DNA of 64,000 bases from Gaiellasilicea sp963705515 (GCA_963705515.1 CAVPJV010000004.1:1-64000); one strand, 5' to 3'; positions 14,681 through 23,554 are shown, counted from the stretch's first letter. Numbers and translations: made by a program. The notes: generated from the letters alone by a model not told the origin.

Positions 14681-16021
14681 ATGACGGCGCAGGTCGAGGA
14701 GCTCGGCGGCGACACGGTCCGCTTGAAGGTCGACGTGCCGGCGCACGACGTCCACCACGCGGTCGAGCACGCCACCACCGACCTGGCGCAGTCGGTGAAG
14801 ATCCCCGGCTTCCGGCCGGGCAAGGTGCCGGTGCCGATTCTCACCCAGCGGCTCGGCAAGGAGCGGATCATGGCTGAGGCGGTCGACAGCCACATCGGCG
14901 GCTGGTTCTGGAACGCGGCTGCTCGTGCGCGCATCCGGCCGGTCGCGCAGCCGGAGTACGACTATGAGCTCCCGGCCGATGACGAGGCCGACTGGCAGTT
15001 CACCGCGACCGTGCCCGTGCAGCCGAAGGTCGACGTGGTCGACTGGACGGAGCTCGAGGTCGGCAAGCCCGAGGCCGAGGTGCCGGAGGAGCTCGTCACC
15101 CAGGAGCTCGAGGCGCTGCGTGAGTCCGTCGCCGAGCTCGTGCCCGCGGGCGACCGGCCGGCGAGGGAGGGGGACACCCTCGTCGTCGACATCGTCTCGC
15201 CCGAGGGCGAGGCCCAGCGCGACACGGTCGTCGAGCTCGGCTCGGGCCGGCTCGTCGAGGAGGTCGAGGCGGCCCTCGTCGGCGCCTCTGCCGGGGACAC
15301 CAAGAGCGTCGCCTACGAGCTCGCGGACGAGTCGACCTCGAACGTCGACATCACGGTCAAGGAGATCAGCGAGAAGGTGCTGCCTGAGCTCGACGACGAG
15401 CTCGCGCGCTCGGCGAGCGAGTTCGACACGCTCGGCGAGCTGCGCGCCGAGATCGAGCAGCGCCTGCGCGAGGCCGTCGACGCGGAGATCGAGAACGCCT
15501 TCCGCGCCAACGCCGTCGACGCGCTCGTCGCCGCCTCGAAGGTCGCGCCGGCCCGGCCGCTCGTCGAGTCGCGCACGCGCGAGCTGCTCACCGGCTTCAT
15601 CCGCTCGCTCGAACGCCGCGGGATCGCACCCGAGACGTACCTGCAGCTGACGGGCCGCTCCGCCGAGGAGCTGACGAGCTCGATGCAGATGGAGGCCGCG
15701 CTCTCGGTGGCGCGCGAGTTGGCGCTCGAGGCCGTCGCCGACAAGCTCGGCATCGAGGTCTCCGACGACGAGGTCAAGGCGCTGATCCGCGAGCAGGCTG
15801 AAGCGGCGGGCGAGGATCCCGACCAGGTGATCGAGGATCTGTGGCAGCACGGACGCCAGGAGGACCTGCGCGAGGACCTGCGCCTGCGCGCGGCGCTCGA
15901 CCGGGTCGCGGCCGAGGTGAAGCCGATCCCGCTCGAGCAGGCCCAGGCGCGGGACGCGATCTGGACACCGGACAAGGAATCACCCGAGCAAGAGACAACA
16001 CTGTGGACCCCAGGCAACTGA
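14681..16021 (+). CDS. tig: Trigger factor
   Basis: 446 residues. The N-terminal ribosome-binding domain carries the signature GFRPGKVP (E. coli GFRxGKVP). A FKBP-like PPIase insert spans about residues 155-240 (EGDTLVVDIVSPEG...), followed by a long helical chaperone domain. It binds nascent chains at the ribosome exit tunnel. It is followed by clpP and clpX, the usual tig-clpP-clpX order. ATG 14681 is preferred to an in-frame TTG four codons earlier. The last 30 residues are a charged, probably disordered tail. Confidence 0.96.
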   Translation: MTAQVEELGGDTVRLKVDVPAHDVHHAVEHATTDLAQSVKIPGFRPGKVPVPILTQRLGKERIMAEAVDSHIGGWFWNAAARARIRPVAQPEYDYELPADDEADWQFTATVPVQPKVDVVDWTELEVGKPEAEVPEELVTQELEALRESVAELVPAGDRPAREGDTLVVDIVSPEGEAQRDTVVELGSGRLVEEVEAALVGASAGDTKSVAYELADESTSNVDITVKEISEKVLPELDDELARSASEFDTLGELRAEIEQRLREAVDAEIENAFRANAVDALVAASKVAPARPLVESRTRELLTGFIRSLERRGIAPETYLQLTGRSAEELTSSMQMEAALSVARELALEAVADKLGIEVSDDEVKALIREQAEAAGEDPDQVIEDLWQHGRQEDLREDLRLRAALDRVAAEVKPIPLEQAQARDAIWTPDKESPEQETTLWTPGN

Positions 16022-16046
16022 ACGTGACCGGAAGCAAGGAGACTGC

Positions 16047-16631
16047 ATGAGCCCGTTGATCCCGATGGTGATCGAGCAGACGTCGCGCGGCGAGCGCTCG
16101 TTCGACATCTACTCCCGCCTGCTGAACGAGCGGATCGTCTTCCTCGGCACCCCGGTCGACGACCAGATCGCGAACCTGATCGTGGCGCAGCTGCTGCACC
16201 TCGAGTCGGAGGACCCGGACAAGGACATCTCGATCTACATCAACTCCCCGGGCGGCTCGGTCTATGCCGGTCTCGCCATCTACGACACGATGCAGTTCGT
16301 CAAGCCGGACATCCAGACGATCTGCGTCGGGATCGCGATGAGCATGGGTGCGCTCCTGCTCGCGGGGGGCGCGGCAGGGAAGCGAATGGCGCTGCCGAAC
16401 GCAAAGATTCTGATCCACCAGGTGTCGGGCGGCTTCCAGGGACAGGCGACCGACATCGAGATTGCCGCGCGAGAGACGATCGCGCTGAAGCGACGGCTCG
16501 AGGAGATCTTCAGTCAGCACTCAGGTCAGGACATCGAGAAGGTCTCCAAGGACATGGAGCGCGATTACTTCCTGACCGCGCAAGAAGCGAACGAGTACGG
16601 AATCATTGACAGAGTGATCGAGCATCGCTGA
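16047..16631 (+). CDS. clpP: ATP-dependent Clp protease proteolytic subunit
   Basis: 194 residues. Catalytic triad: Ser99 (AMSMGA), His124 (ILIHQ) and Asp173 (MERDYF), in the expected spacing. The Gly-rich NSPGGSV strand is intact. The Ser motif reads GIAMSMG where many ClpPs have GQAASMG. It forms a tetradecameric barrel with ClpX or other ATPases. 25 bases after tig with a GGAG-type ribosome site (CAAGGAGACTGC). Confidence 0.97.
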   Translation: MSPLIPMVIEQTSRGERSFDIYSRLLNERIVFLGTPVDDQIANLIVAQLLHLESEDPDKDISIYINSPGGSVYAGLAIYDTMQFVKPDIQTICVGIAMSMGALLLAGGAAGKRMALPNAKILIHQVSGGFQGQATDIEIAARETIALKRRLEEIFSQHSGQDIEKVSKDMERDYFLTAQEANEYGIIDRVIEHR

Positions 16632-16689
16632 GAAACCTGGCCCCTGACCTGACCTAGCGGTTCCCCCGAAACTGGAGTACAAGAGAGAC

Positions 16690-17967
16690 ATGGCCCGCGC
16701 ATCCGAAGGCAACGAGCAGCTCCTCTGTAGCTTCTGCGGCAAGAGCCAACGTCAGGTCAAGAAGCTGATCGCAGGCCCCGGGGTCTACATCTGCGACGAG
16801 TGCATCGATCTCTGCAACGAGATCATCGACGAGGAGCTGACGACACCGACGCAGCTCGATCTCGACAACCTGCCTCGCCCGCTCGACATCTACTCCGTGC
16901 TGAACGACTACGTCGTCAGCCAGGAGGAAGCGAAACGGACGCTCGCGGTCGCGGTCTACAACCACTACAAGCGCGTCCGGATGGGCCAGGAGGACGGGGA
17001 CGTCGAGCTGCAGAAGTCGAACATCCTCCTGCTCGGCCCGACGGGCTGCGGGAAGACGCTGCTGGCGCAGACGCTGGCGCGGATCCTGAACGTCCCGTTC
17101 GCGATCGCCGACGCCACGGCGCTGACCGAGGCCGGCTACGTCGGCGAGGACGTGGAGAACATCCTCCTGAAGCTGATCCAGGCGGCCGACTTCGACATCA
17201 AGAAAGCCGAGACCGGGATCATCTACATCGACGAGGTCGACAAGATCGCGCGCAAGGCGGACAACCCGTCGATCACCCGCGACGTCTCGGGCGAGGGCGT
17301 CCAGCAGGCGCTGCTGAAGATCCTCGAGGGCACGGTCGCCTCGGTGCCGCCGCAGGGCGGCCGGAAGCACCCGCACCAGGAGTTCCTCTCGATCGACACG
17401 ACGAACATCCTCTTCATCTGCGGCGGCGCGTTCGCCGGCCTCGACAAGATCATCGGCCGGCGGATCGGCAAGAACTCGGTCGGCTTCGGAGCCGACATCC
17501 GCTCGAGTCACGCCGAGGAGAGCGCCGAGTTGCTCGCCGACGTGATGCCCGAGGACCTGCTCAGCTTCGGCCTCATCCCCGAGTTCATCGGCCGCCTGCC
17601 CGTGATCTCGGCCGTGCACCAGCTGCGGCGCGAGGACCTCGTCCAGATCCTGACCGAGCCCAAGAACGCGCTCACGCGCCAGTACCAGCGCTTCTTCGGC
17701 TACGACTCGATCGAGCTCGAGTTCCGCGAGGACGCACTCTGGGAGATCGCAGACAAGGCGCTCGCCCGCGAGACCGGCGCCCGCGGCCTGCGCTCGATCA
17801 TCGAGAACGCGCTCCTCGATGTCATGTTCGAGCTGCCGTCGCGCAAGGACGTCTCCAAGTGCGTGATCACGAAGGAGACGATCTCGAAGGGCCTGAAGCC
17901 GACGCTCGTCACGAGCGCCGACGGCATCTCCGACGAGCCGGACACGCTCGCCGAAGAGTCGGCCTAG
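16690..17967 (+). CDS. clpX: ATP-dependent Clp protease ATP-binding subunit ClpX
   Basis: 425 residues. The N-terminal zinc-binding domain has four cysteines (about 13, 16, 35, 38). The AAA+ domain has Walker A GPTGCGKT at about 116-123, pore loop GYVGED, Walker B IIYIDEVDK, and sensor/arginine-finger regions RDVSGEGVQQALLK and ETGARGLR. The IGF-type loop that docks to ClpP is at about residues 250-260 (KIIGRRIGK region). It unfolds and feeds substrates to ClpP. Its TAG overlaps the stop codon of the convergent cyclase gene by four bases. Confidence 0.97.
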   Translation: MARASEGNEQLLCSFCGKSQRQVKKLIAGPGVYICDECIDLCNEIIDEELTTPTQLDLDNLPRPLDIYSVLNDYVVSQEEAKRTLAVAVYNHYKRVRMGQEDGDVELQKSNILLLGPTGCGKTLLAQTLARILNVPFAIADATALTEAGYVGEDVENILLKLIQAADFDIKKAETGIIYIDEVDKIARKADNPSITRDVSGEGVQQALLKILEGTVASVPPQGGRKHPHQEFLSIDTTNILFICGGAFAGLDKIIGRRIGKNSVGFGADIRSSHAEESAELLADVMPEDLLSFGLIPEFIGRLPVISAVHQLRREDLVQILTEPKNALTRQYQRFFGYDSIELEFREDALWEIADKALARETGARGLRSIIENALLDVMFELPSRKDVSKCVITKETISKGLKPTLVTSADGISDEPDTLAEESA

Positions 17968-19892
17968 CCGCTCGCGCCGCGCCAGTCGATCGCGACGACG
18001 TCGATCGGCTCCGCGATGCCCTTCAGCCGCTCGCTCCGCGCCTCGCTCGTGCGCACGCCCGTGAGCGCGGCGACGGTCTCGCGGCTCGCGACGATCTCCT
18101 CGCCACGGCCGAGCGCCGCGACTCGTGCGGCGACGTGCACACCCTTGCCGCGGTAGTTCTCGGCGAGGCTCGTCGCCTCTGCGGTATGGACGCCGATGCG
18201 GAGCTCGAACGGCAGGTCGCCGGCCGCCTCCCGCTGGATCGCGACGGCTGCGGCGACGGCACGGTCCGCCGTGGGGAAGGCGAGGAAGAAGCCGTCCCCG
18301 GTGTGGTCGACGACCGTGCCGCCCTCGCCGGTGGCGATGCGGCGGACGAGCTCGTCGTGGCGGCGGAGCAGCTTCTGCCAGTTGGCGTCGCCGTGGTGCT
18401 CGAGGTGGCGAGTCGAGTCGACGATGTCGGTGAAGACGAACGTCATCGTCACGCGTGTGCCGACGTCGCGGCCCAGCAGCGCATCCACCTTCGCCGCGTC
18501 GATGCGTGCACCGAGCTGGTCGAAGACTGAGCCCGCCTGCGCCAGCTCGTGCATCGCTCCCTCCGCGTCGCCGCTGGCGGAGTACGCGCGCGCGAGCAGG
18601 ACACGCGTGCGCGCCGCCTCGTAGCGCGCGTTCGTGTCCTGCCAGAGCCGCAGCGCGCGACGCAGGGGGCGCACCGCGCCCTGCGCGTCGCCGCGGGCGA
18701 GCGCGACTGATCCCGCGGCGACCCCGGCGGCGGCGTGCAGCGACGGCGAGTCGTAGCGCTCTGCTGTCGCCGCGAGCTCGTCGGCCGCCGACGCTGCGTC
18801 GTCGACCGCGTCGGCCGCGGCCGCGATCTCGACGAAGGCCGGAAGCAGCCGCGCGCGGGCCAGCGGCGGCAGGTCGTCTCCGAGTGCGCGCCGGATCGAG
18901 GCGAGTGCGGCGGCGGGCTTCTCGCGCGCGAGCAGGAGCAGCGAGCGGCCGGGCTCGGGGTCGTGGCCAAGCTCGTCGGCCTGGTCGAACGCCTCCTCGG
19001 CCTTTGCGAGATCGCCCAGGCGCAGCCGCACCTCCCCGACCTCCGCATAGCCGGCGGCGGCGATGCGCGGTGCCCACGTGGCGAGCAGCTGGGACGCTTC
19101 GGACGCGGTCCTCTCGGCGTCCTCCAGCTTCCCTTCGTAGCGCATCACCTCGGCCCGGTTGATCCGGCAGTAGCCCGGGAACGCCGAGATCGCGTGCTCG
19201 TCGCAGAAGAGCTCCGCGCGCTCGGTCCACTGCGACGCCTCGCCGAACGCTGCCACCTCGCGGCACGTGCCGATCGCGTTGCAGTAGAGGACGACGGTGT
19301 CGTAGGGCCGGAGCGTTCCGCCGTACGCGGTCGCGTTGACCTCGTTCAGGAGGAGGCGCCCCTCGTCGATCTCGCCGAGGTGGATGAGGGAGACCGCGCG
19401 CCGCTGCCTGCCGCGCAGCTCGAGCCCCATGTCGCCGTGCTCGTGGCCGATCCGCTCTGCCGTCCCGCCGAGCTCCCGCGCAGTCTCGTAGTCGTTGGCC
19501 TTCATCGCATCGAGGCCCCGCTCGAGCGCCAGATAGCCGTGCGCGATCCCCTCGGGCTCGTCCGCCAGGAGGCGCTCGGCCCGTGCGAGCCAGCCGCTGC
19601 CCACCGCCTTCTGCAGCCGGATGCTGCCGTACTCGTGCGCGAGCTGCACGGCGACGGCCGCGGCGCGCTCGTTGTTGCCGGCGGCGACGTACCCCGCGTA
19701 CGCGCGTTCGAGGATCGGGACGACCTGGACGACCTCGTCCGTGAGGTACGCGCTCCAGGCGAGCAGCTCGAGATCCTCGGGCGGGAGCTCGCCGCTTGCA
19801 GCGGCGGCTGCGAGGAGGTCGTAACCCTCGCGCCAGCGCCGGGCGTGGATGGCCGATCGCCCTGCGGCGACGCGATCGAGGACGTCGGACAC
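17964..19892 (-). CDS. TPR-repeat protein with C-terminal class III adenylate/guanylate cyclase domain
   Basis: About 642 residues from GTG 19892. Residues 1-470 are Ala/Leu/Glu-rich helical pairs typical of TPR arrays. The C-terminus is a class III cyclase homology domain: FTDIVDSTRHLE and HTGDGFFLAFP provide the two metal-binding Asp residues, and GVHTAEA and GKGVHVAARVAAL follow. It therefore looks catalytically competent for cAMP or cGMP. There is no membrane segment and no AAA or LuxR domain. The TPR part may bind a partner that controls the cyclase. Its true start is uncertain. Confidence 0.8.
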   Translation of the reverse strand: MSDVLDRVAAGRSAIHARRWREGYDLLAAAAASGELPPEDLELLAWSAYLTDEVVQVVPILERAYAGYVAAGNNERAAAVAVQLAHEYGSIRLQKAVGSGWLARAERLLADEPEGIAHGYLALERGLDAMKANDYETARELGGTAERIGHEHGDMGLELRGRQRRAVSLIHLGEIDEGRLLLNEVNATAYGGTLRPYDTVVLYCNAIGTCREVAAFGEASQWTERAELFCDEHAISAFPGYCRINRAEVMRYEGKLEDAERTASEASQLLATWAPRIAAAGYAEVGEVRLRLGDLAKAEEAFDQADELGHDPEPGRSLLLLAREKPAAALASIRRALGDDLPPLARARLLPAFVEIAAAADAVDDAASAADELAATAERYDSPSLHAAAGVAAGSVALARGDAQGAVRPLRRALRLWQDTNARYEAARTRVLLARAYSASGDAEGAMHELAQAGSVFDQLGARIDAAKVDALLGRDVGTRVTMTFVFTDIVDSTRHLEHHGDANWQKLLRRHDELVRRIATGEGGTVVDHTGDGFFLAFPTADRAVAAAVAIQREAAGDLPFELRIGVHTAEATSLAENYRGKGVHVAARVAALGRGEEIVASRETVAALTGVRTSEARSERLKGIAEPIDVVAIDWRGASG

Positions 19893-19933
19893 GTGCCGAT
19901 TCTCGCACACCCCTACCCGCCGTCTACTCCCGC

Positions 19934-19939
19934 TAGAGT
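19934..19939 (+). promoter_or_regulatory. -10 element of the first PaaI thioesterase gene
   Basis: TAGAGT, 7 bases before GTG 19947, without a ribosome-binding site between. Confidence 0.45.
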
Positions 19940-19946
19940 CGGCCCC

Positions 19947-20417
19947 GTGAGCGTCGGCCCGATGGATCCCCGCGAGGTCGCACAGGAGGGCCGTCGTCTC
20001 TCAGGGATGGAGTATGTCCAGGCGATCGTCACGGGCGAGCTGCCGGCGCCGCCGATCTCGGAGCTGATGGGCTTTCGCCTCGTCCTCGCCGAGCCCGGGC
20101 GCGCCGTCTTCGAGATGGAGCCCGGCCCGCAGCACTACAACCCGATCGGCTCGGTGCACGGCGGCATCGCGCTGACGCTGCTCGACTCGGCCATGGGCTG
20201 CGCCGTGCACACGCAGCTCGAGCGAGGCGTCGGCTACACGACGCTCGAGGTGAAGACGAACTTCGTCCGCCCGATTACCGCCGACACCGGCGTGATCCGC
20301 TGCGAGGGACTCGTCATCCACCAGGGCTCGCGGATCGCGACGGCGGAGGGGAAGCTCACTGACGCCGCCGGGAAGTTGCTCGCGCACGGGACGACGACCT
20401 GCCTGATCATCCAGTGA
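19947..20417 (+). CDS. PaaI-family hotdog thioesterase
   Basis: 156 residues. HYNPIGSVHGGIALTLLDSAMG contains the PaaI active-site motif (Asn, HGG and an acidic residue in the central helix), and LEVKTNFVRPI is the conserved following strand. It should cleave aromatic or fatty acyl-CoA esters. It shares the GTGA stop/start overlap with the gamma-glutamyltransferase gene. A close paralogue lies at 23017-23535. GTG 19947 fits the promoter; ATG 19962 is an alternative. Confidence 0.85.
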   Translation: MSVGPMDPREVAQEGRRLSGMEYVQAIVTGELPAPPISELMGFRLVLAEPGRAVFEMEPGPQHYNPIGSVHGGIALTLLDSAMGCAVHTQLERGVGYTTLEVKTNFVRPITADTGVIRCEGLVIHQGSRIATAEGKLTDAAGKLLAHGTTTCLIIQ

Positions 20418-22087
20418 GCTTTACGACGCGGCCCGAGCTGCGGGGCACGTTCGGGATGGTCGCATCGACGCACTGGCTCGCCTCCGCGACCGGGATGTCG
20501 GTGCTCGAGCGCGGCGGCAATGCCTTCGACGCCGCCGTCGCAGCCGGGCTGACGCTTCAGGTCGTCGAGCCGCACCTGAACGGGCCTGGAGGGGAGGTGC
20601 CCGCACTCCTCTTCCCGGTCGAGAAGGGTGAGCCGATCGCGCTCTGCGGCCAGGGCGTCGCGCCCGGCGCCGCCACCATCGAGCGGTTCCACGAGCTCGG
20701 CCACGAGCTCGTGCCCGGGACAGGCGTGCTCGCCGCCTGCGTCCCCGGCGCCTTCGGCGGCTGGCTGCTGCTGCTGGAGCAGTTCGGGACGTGGCGGCTC
20801 GCAGACGTGCTCGAGTTCGCGATCGGCTACGCGGAGCACGGCTTCCCGCTCGTCGGCGGGATCCGCGCGACGATCGACCGCACCGAGGAGCTGCTCCGCG
20901 AGTGGCCCGGCTCGGCCGACCTGTACCTGCCGGCGCCGGAGGTCGGCACGCTCTTCCGCAACCCGGCCCTCGCGGCGACGTACCGGCGCATCGTCGAGGA
21001 GTCGCGCGGCGGCTCGCGCGAGCAGGAGATCGAGCAGGCCCGCCGTGCGTACTACGAGGGCTTCGTCGCCGAGGAGATCGACAGGTTCTCAGCGGCCGAG
21101 GGCGGGCTCCTCACCGGCGAGGACATGGCGCGCTGGCGGGCGACGCTGGAGCCGGTCGCCAAGCTCGAGTACGGCGGGCTGACGGTCTGCAAGACGCTGC
21201 CGTGGGCGGCCGGGCCGGTAGGGCTGCAGCAGCTCGCGCTCCTCGACGGCTTCGATCTCGCCGAGCTCTCGCCGGCAGAGTTCGTCCACGTCGTCACCGA
21301 GTGCGCCAAGCTCGCGTTCGCCGACCGGGATGCGCTCTACGGCGACGGCGAGGTGCCGCTCGAGACGCTGCTCTCGAAGGCCTACAACGACGAGCGGCGC
21401 GCGCTCGTCGGCGAGGACGCGTCCGAGGAGTACCGGCCGGGCATCGGCCGCCTGCCCCACCTCGTCGAGGCCGCCGTGACGCCTGGGGCGGGGGAGCCGA
21501 CACGCGGCGACACCGTCCACCTCGACGTCGCCGACCGCCACGGGAACATGTTCTCGGCGACCCCGAGCGGCGGCTGGCTGCAGAGCTCGCCCGTGATCCC
21601 CTCGCTCGGCTGGCCGCTCGGGACGCGCGCGCAGATGTTCTGGCTCGAGGACGGCCTCGCCTCCTCGCTCCGGCCGGGCGCCCGCCCGCGCACCACGCTC
21701 TGCCCGGGGCTCGCCCTCCGGGACGGCAAGCCCTATCTCGCCTGGGGCACCCCCGGCGGCGACCAGCAGGAGCAGTGGGCGCTGCACGTCTTCCTCCGCC
21801 ACGTCGATCTCGGCCTGAACCTGCAGGAGGCGATCGACGCCCCCGAGTTCCACATGGACCACCTGATCTCGTCCTTCTATCCCCGCGGCTTCGCGCGCCG
21901 CTCGGTCACGGTCGAGGAGCGCTTCGGCGACGACGTGGTCGCCGACCTGCGCAGGCGCGGGCACGACGTCGAGGTCTCCGGCCCGTGGACGCTCGGCCGC
22001 GTGACGGCGGTCGCGCGGGAGGACGACGGCCTGCTCAAGGCCGGCGCGAACCCACGCGGCATGCAGGGCTACGCCGCCGGCCGCTGA
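20414..22087 (+). CDS. Gamma-glutamyltransferase family protein
   Basis: 557 residues of the Ntn-hydrolase GGT family. The N-terminal part has GGNAFDAAVAAGLTLQVVEPH and GPGGEV; the putative nucleophile is the Thr of GDTVHLDVAD (about residue 366), where autocleavage would create the small subunit, followed by the conserved GGWLQSS and TPGGDQQ segments. There is no signal peptide, so it may be cytosolic, unlike classical GGT. Members act on gamma-glutamyl amides or on cephalosporin-type substrates. Co-transcribed with the upstream thioesterase. Confidence 0.85.
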   Translation: MSFTTRPELRGTFGMVASTHWLASATGMSVLERGGNAFDAAVAAGLTLQVVEPHLNGPGGEVPALLFPVEKGEPIALCGQGVAPGAATIERFHELGHELVPGTGVLAACVPGAFGGWLLLLEQFGTWRLADVLEFAIGYAEHGFPLVGGIRATIDRTEELLREWPGSADLYLPAPEVGTLFRNPALAATYRRIVEESRGGSREQEIEQARRAYYEGFVAEEIDRFSAAEGGLLTGEDMARWRATLEPVAKLEYGGLTVCKTLPWAAGPVGLQQLALLDGFDLAELSPAEFVHVVTECAKLAFADRDALYGDGEVPLETLLSKAYNDERRALVGEDASEEYRPGIGRLPHLVEAAVTPGAGEPTRGDTVHLDVADRHGNMFSATPSGGWLQSSPVIPSLGWPLGTRAQMFWLEDGLASSLRPGARPRTTLCPGLALRDGKPYLAWGTPGGDQQEQWALHVFLRHVDLGLNLQEAIDAPEFHMDHLISSFYPRGFARRSVTVEERFGDDVVADLRRRGHDVEVSGPWTLGRVTAVAREDDGLLKAGANPRGMQGYAAGR

Positions 22088-22122
22088 TCGCTGCCGTCCG
22101 GCGCCGCCGCGATCCTCGGCGG

Positions 22123-22491
22123 ATGGACTCGGTGCGCCACGTGCGGCTGCTGCTGCGCCGAACGCCCCCACGCGCGCATCACGTGCTGCGCCGCCGCATC
22201 GTCGGGGCGCTCGCCCTCGTCGCGATCGTCGACGCCGTCGGCACCGTCCTGATGTGGCTCTTCGAGCGCGACGCCGGCCGCGGCGAGATCCAGAACATCT
22301 GGGACGCGTTCTTCTTCACGACCGTGCAGCTCTTGACGGTCTCTTCCCAGATGCCCAATCCGGTCACGACCGGCGGCCGGATCGTCGACATCGTGCTCGA
22401 GCTCAACGCGCTCTTCCTCGTCTCGGGGATCGCCGGCGTCTTCGCCTCGTTCTTCCTCAACCTCGGAAAAGAGGCGCCGCCGGCCGACTAG
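22123..22491 (+). CDS. Two-TM ion-channel-like membrane protein
   Basis: 122 residues with a basic N-terminus, a first helix (VGALALVAIVDAVGTVLMWLF), a pore-helix-like segment (IWDAFFFTTVQLLTVSSQ) and a second helix. The layout is that of 2-TM potassium channels (Ion_trans_2), but the selectivity filter TVGYGD is replaced by TVSSQMPNP. It may be a nonselective or non-conducting relative. Its stop overlaps the end of the convergent HxlR regulator gene. Confidence 0.65.
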   Translation: MDSVRHVRLLLRRTPPRAHHVLRRRIVGALALVAIVDAVGTVLMWLFERDAGRGEIQNIWDAFFFTTVQLLTVSSQMPNPVTTGGRIVDIVLELNALFLVSGIAGVFASFFLNLGKEAPPAD

Positions 22492-22949
22492 GCGGATCGG
22501 CGCAGGGCCGCGTCGTCGCGAACCGCGTGCATGTCGCGCGCCTCGACATGCTCGCCGCACTCGGGGCAGGCGAGGTGGGGCATCACGGTCGCGCCGCAGT
22601 TCTTGTGCGTCAGCGTCATCGCCTGGCCGTCGAGATGGCGGGCGCCCCAGTCCATCAGCGAGAGCAGCACCGGATAGAAATCGAGGCCGCGCTCGGTCAG
22701 GCGGTACTCATAGCGCTGAGGCCGCTCCTGGTAGAGCTCTCGCCGCAGGATCCCGTGCGCGACGAGCGTGTGCAGCCGGTCGCTGAGGATGTTGCGGGCC
22801 ATGCCCGTGTGCCGCTGCAGCTGCTCGAAGCGGCGGACGCCGAGGAACGCCTCGCGCAGGACGAGCAGTGTCCACCGCTCGCCGATGATCGACAGCGTCT
22901 CGCCCACGGCGCAGTTCGCGCGGCTCCATTCCTCGCGTGTCACGTGCAT
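22488..22949 (-). CDS. HxlR-type winged-helix transcriptional regulator
   Basis: 153 residues. The N-terminus has the HxlR signature: C-A-V-x-x-x-L-x-x-I-G-x-x-W-x-L-L-V-L-R, RRFEQLQ, GMARNILSDRL and the wing segment Y-Q-E-R-P-Q-R-Y-E-Y. The C-terminal extension holds Cys residues (NCGA...CPEC) that could bind zinc. The Cys in NCAVG, conserved in redox-sensing relatives, is present. It is divergent from a PaaI thioesterase whose promoter contains a palindrome, the likely target. Confidence 0.87.
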   Translation of the reverse strand: MHVTREEWSRANCAVGETLSIIGERWTLLVLREAFLGVRRFEQLQRHTGMARNILSDRLHTLVAHGILRRELYQERPQRYEYRLTERGLDFYPVLLSLMDWGARHLDGQAMTLTHKNCGATVMPHLACPECGEHVEARDMHAVRDDAALRRSA

Positions 22950-22953
22950 ATAG

Positions 22954-22982
22954 TTGCATTTCGAAACGCACTCGTCTAGAGT
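22954..22982 (+). promoter_or_regulatory. Promoter of the second thioesterase with overlapping palindromic operator
   Basis: -35 TTGCAT (22954-22959), a 17-base spacer, and -10 TAGAGT (22977-22982). The palindrome TGC-A-TTTCGAAA-C-GCA (22955-22970) covers the -35 and spacer and sits 6 bases from the HxlR start codon, so a bound dimer would block both divergent genes. Confidence 0.65.
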
Positions 22983-23016
22983 CGGTAGCGAAAAGCAACC
23001 GACTGGGGAGACACCC

Positions 23017-23535
23017 ATGTCCCGCACACGCACGATCAGCTGGCACGACCCCGTCGACGCCGCCCGCCAGGCGGACGGCCTCACGGGGCTCGAGGCCCTC
23101 CACCGGATCGGCAACGGCCTGCTGCCCCCGCCGCCGGTCGCCGACCTCGTCGGCTTCCACCCGATCTTCGTCACTCCGGGCTACGTCGTCTTCGCCTACG
23201 AGCCGCGCGAGGAGCACTACAACACGCTCGGCGGCGTGCACGGCGGCATCGTCACAACCGTGCTCGACACCGTGATGGGTTGCGCCGTCCACTCAACGCT
23301 CGAGGCCGGCTCCGCTCTGGTGACGATCGAGCTGAAGACGAGCTTCGTCCGGCCGGTGACGCTGGCATCGGGCGTGCTGCGGGCGGAGGGCAGCATCGTC
23401 CATCCGGGCTCGCGCGTCGCAACCGCCGAGGCGAAGCTGCTCGACGGAGACGGGACGCTCTTCGCGCACGCGTCCTCGAGCTGGCTGATCCACGACGCCG
23501 CACGGAAGGAGAAGAAGGAGCCGATCGCCGCCTGA
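23017..23535 (+). CDS. PaaI-family hotdog thioesterase, HxlR-linked
   Basis: 172 residues with the same core as the protein at 19947: HYNTLGGVHGGIVTTVLDTVMG and ELKTSFVRPV. The N-terminus (SRTRTISWHDP) extends further. A GGGGAG ribosome site precedes the ATG by 6 bases, in contrast to the leaderless genes nearby. Its promoter overlaps a palindrome next to the divergent HxlR gene, so expression is likely inducible. Substrate unknown. Confidence 0.85.
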   Translation: MSRTRTISWHDPVDAARQADGLTGLEALHRIGNGLLPPPPVADLVGFHPIFVTPGYVVFAYEPREEHYNTLGGVHGGIVTTVLDTVMGCAVHSTLEAGSALVTIELKTSFVRPVTLASGVLRAEGSIVHPGSRVATAEAKLLDGDGTLFAHASSSWLIHDAARKEKKEPIAA

Positions 23536-23542
23536 CGGCTCC

Positions 23543-23548
23543 TACAAT
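23543..23548 (+). promoter_or_regulatory. -10 element, leaderless start of valS
   Basis: TACAAT, 6 bases before the ATG at 23555; a near-consensus -10 in this GC-rich setting. Confidence 0.55.
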
Positions 23549-23554
23549 GGCTCG

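Noticed and set aside
16654..19908. A very long open frame (about 1080 codons) antisense to clpX and along the cyclase gene
   Set aside because: Arg/Asp/Val-rich without recognisable domains; it is the mirror of strong coding bias in two well-supported genes.
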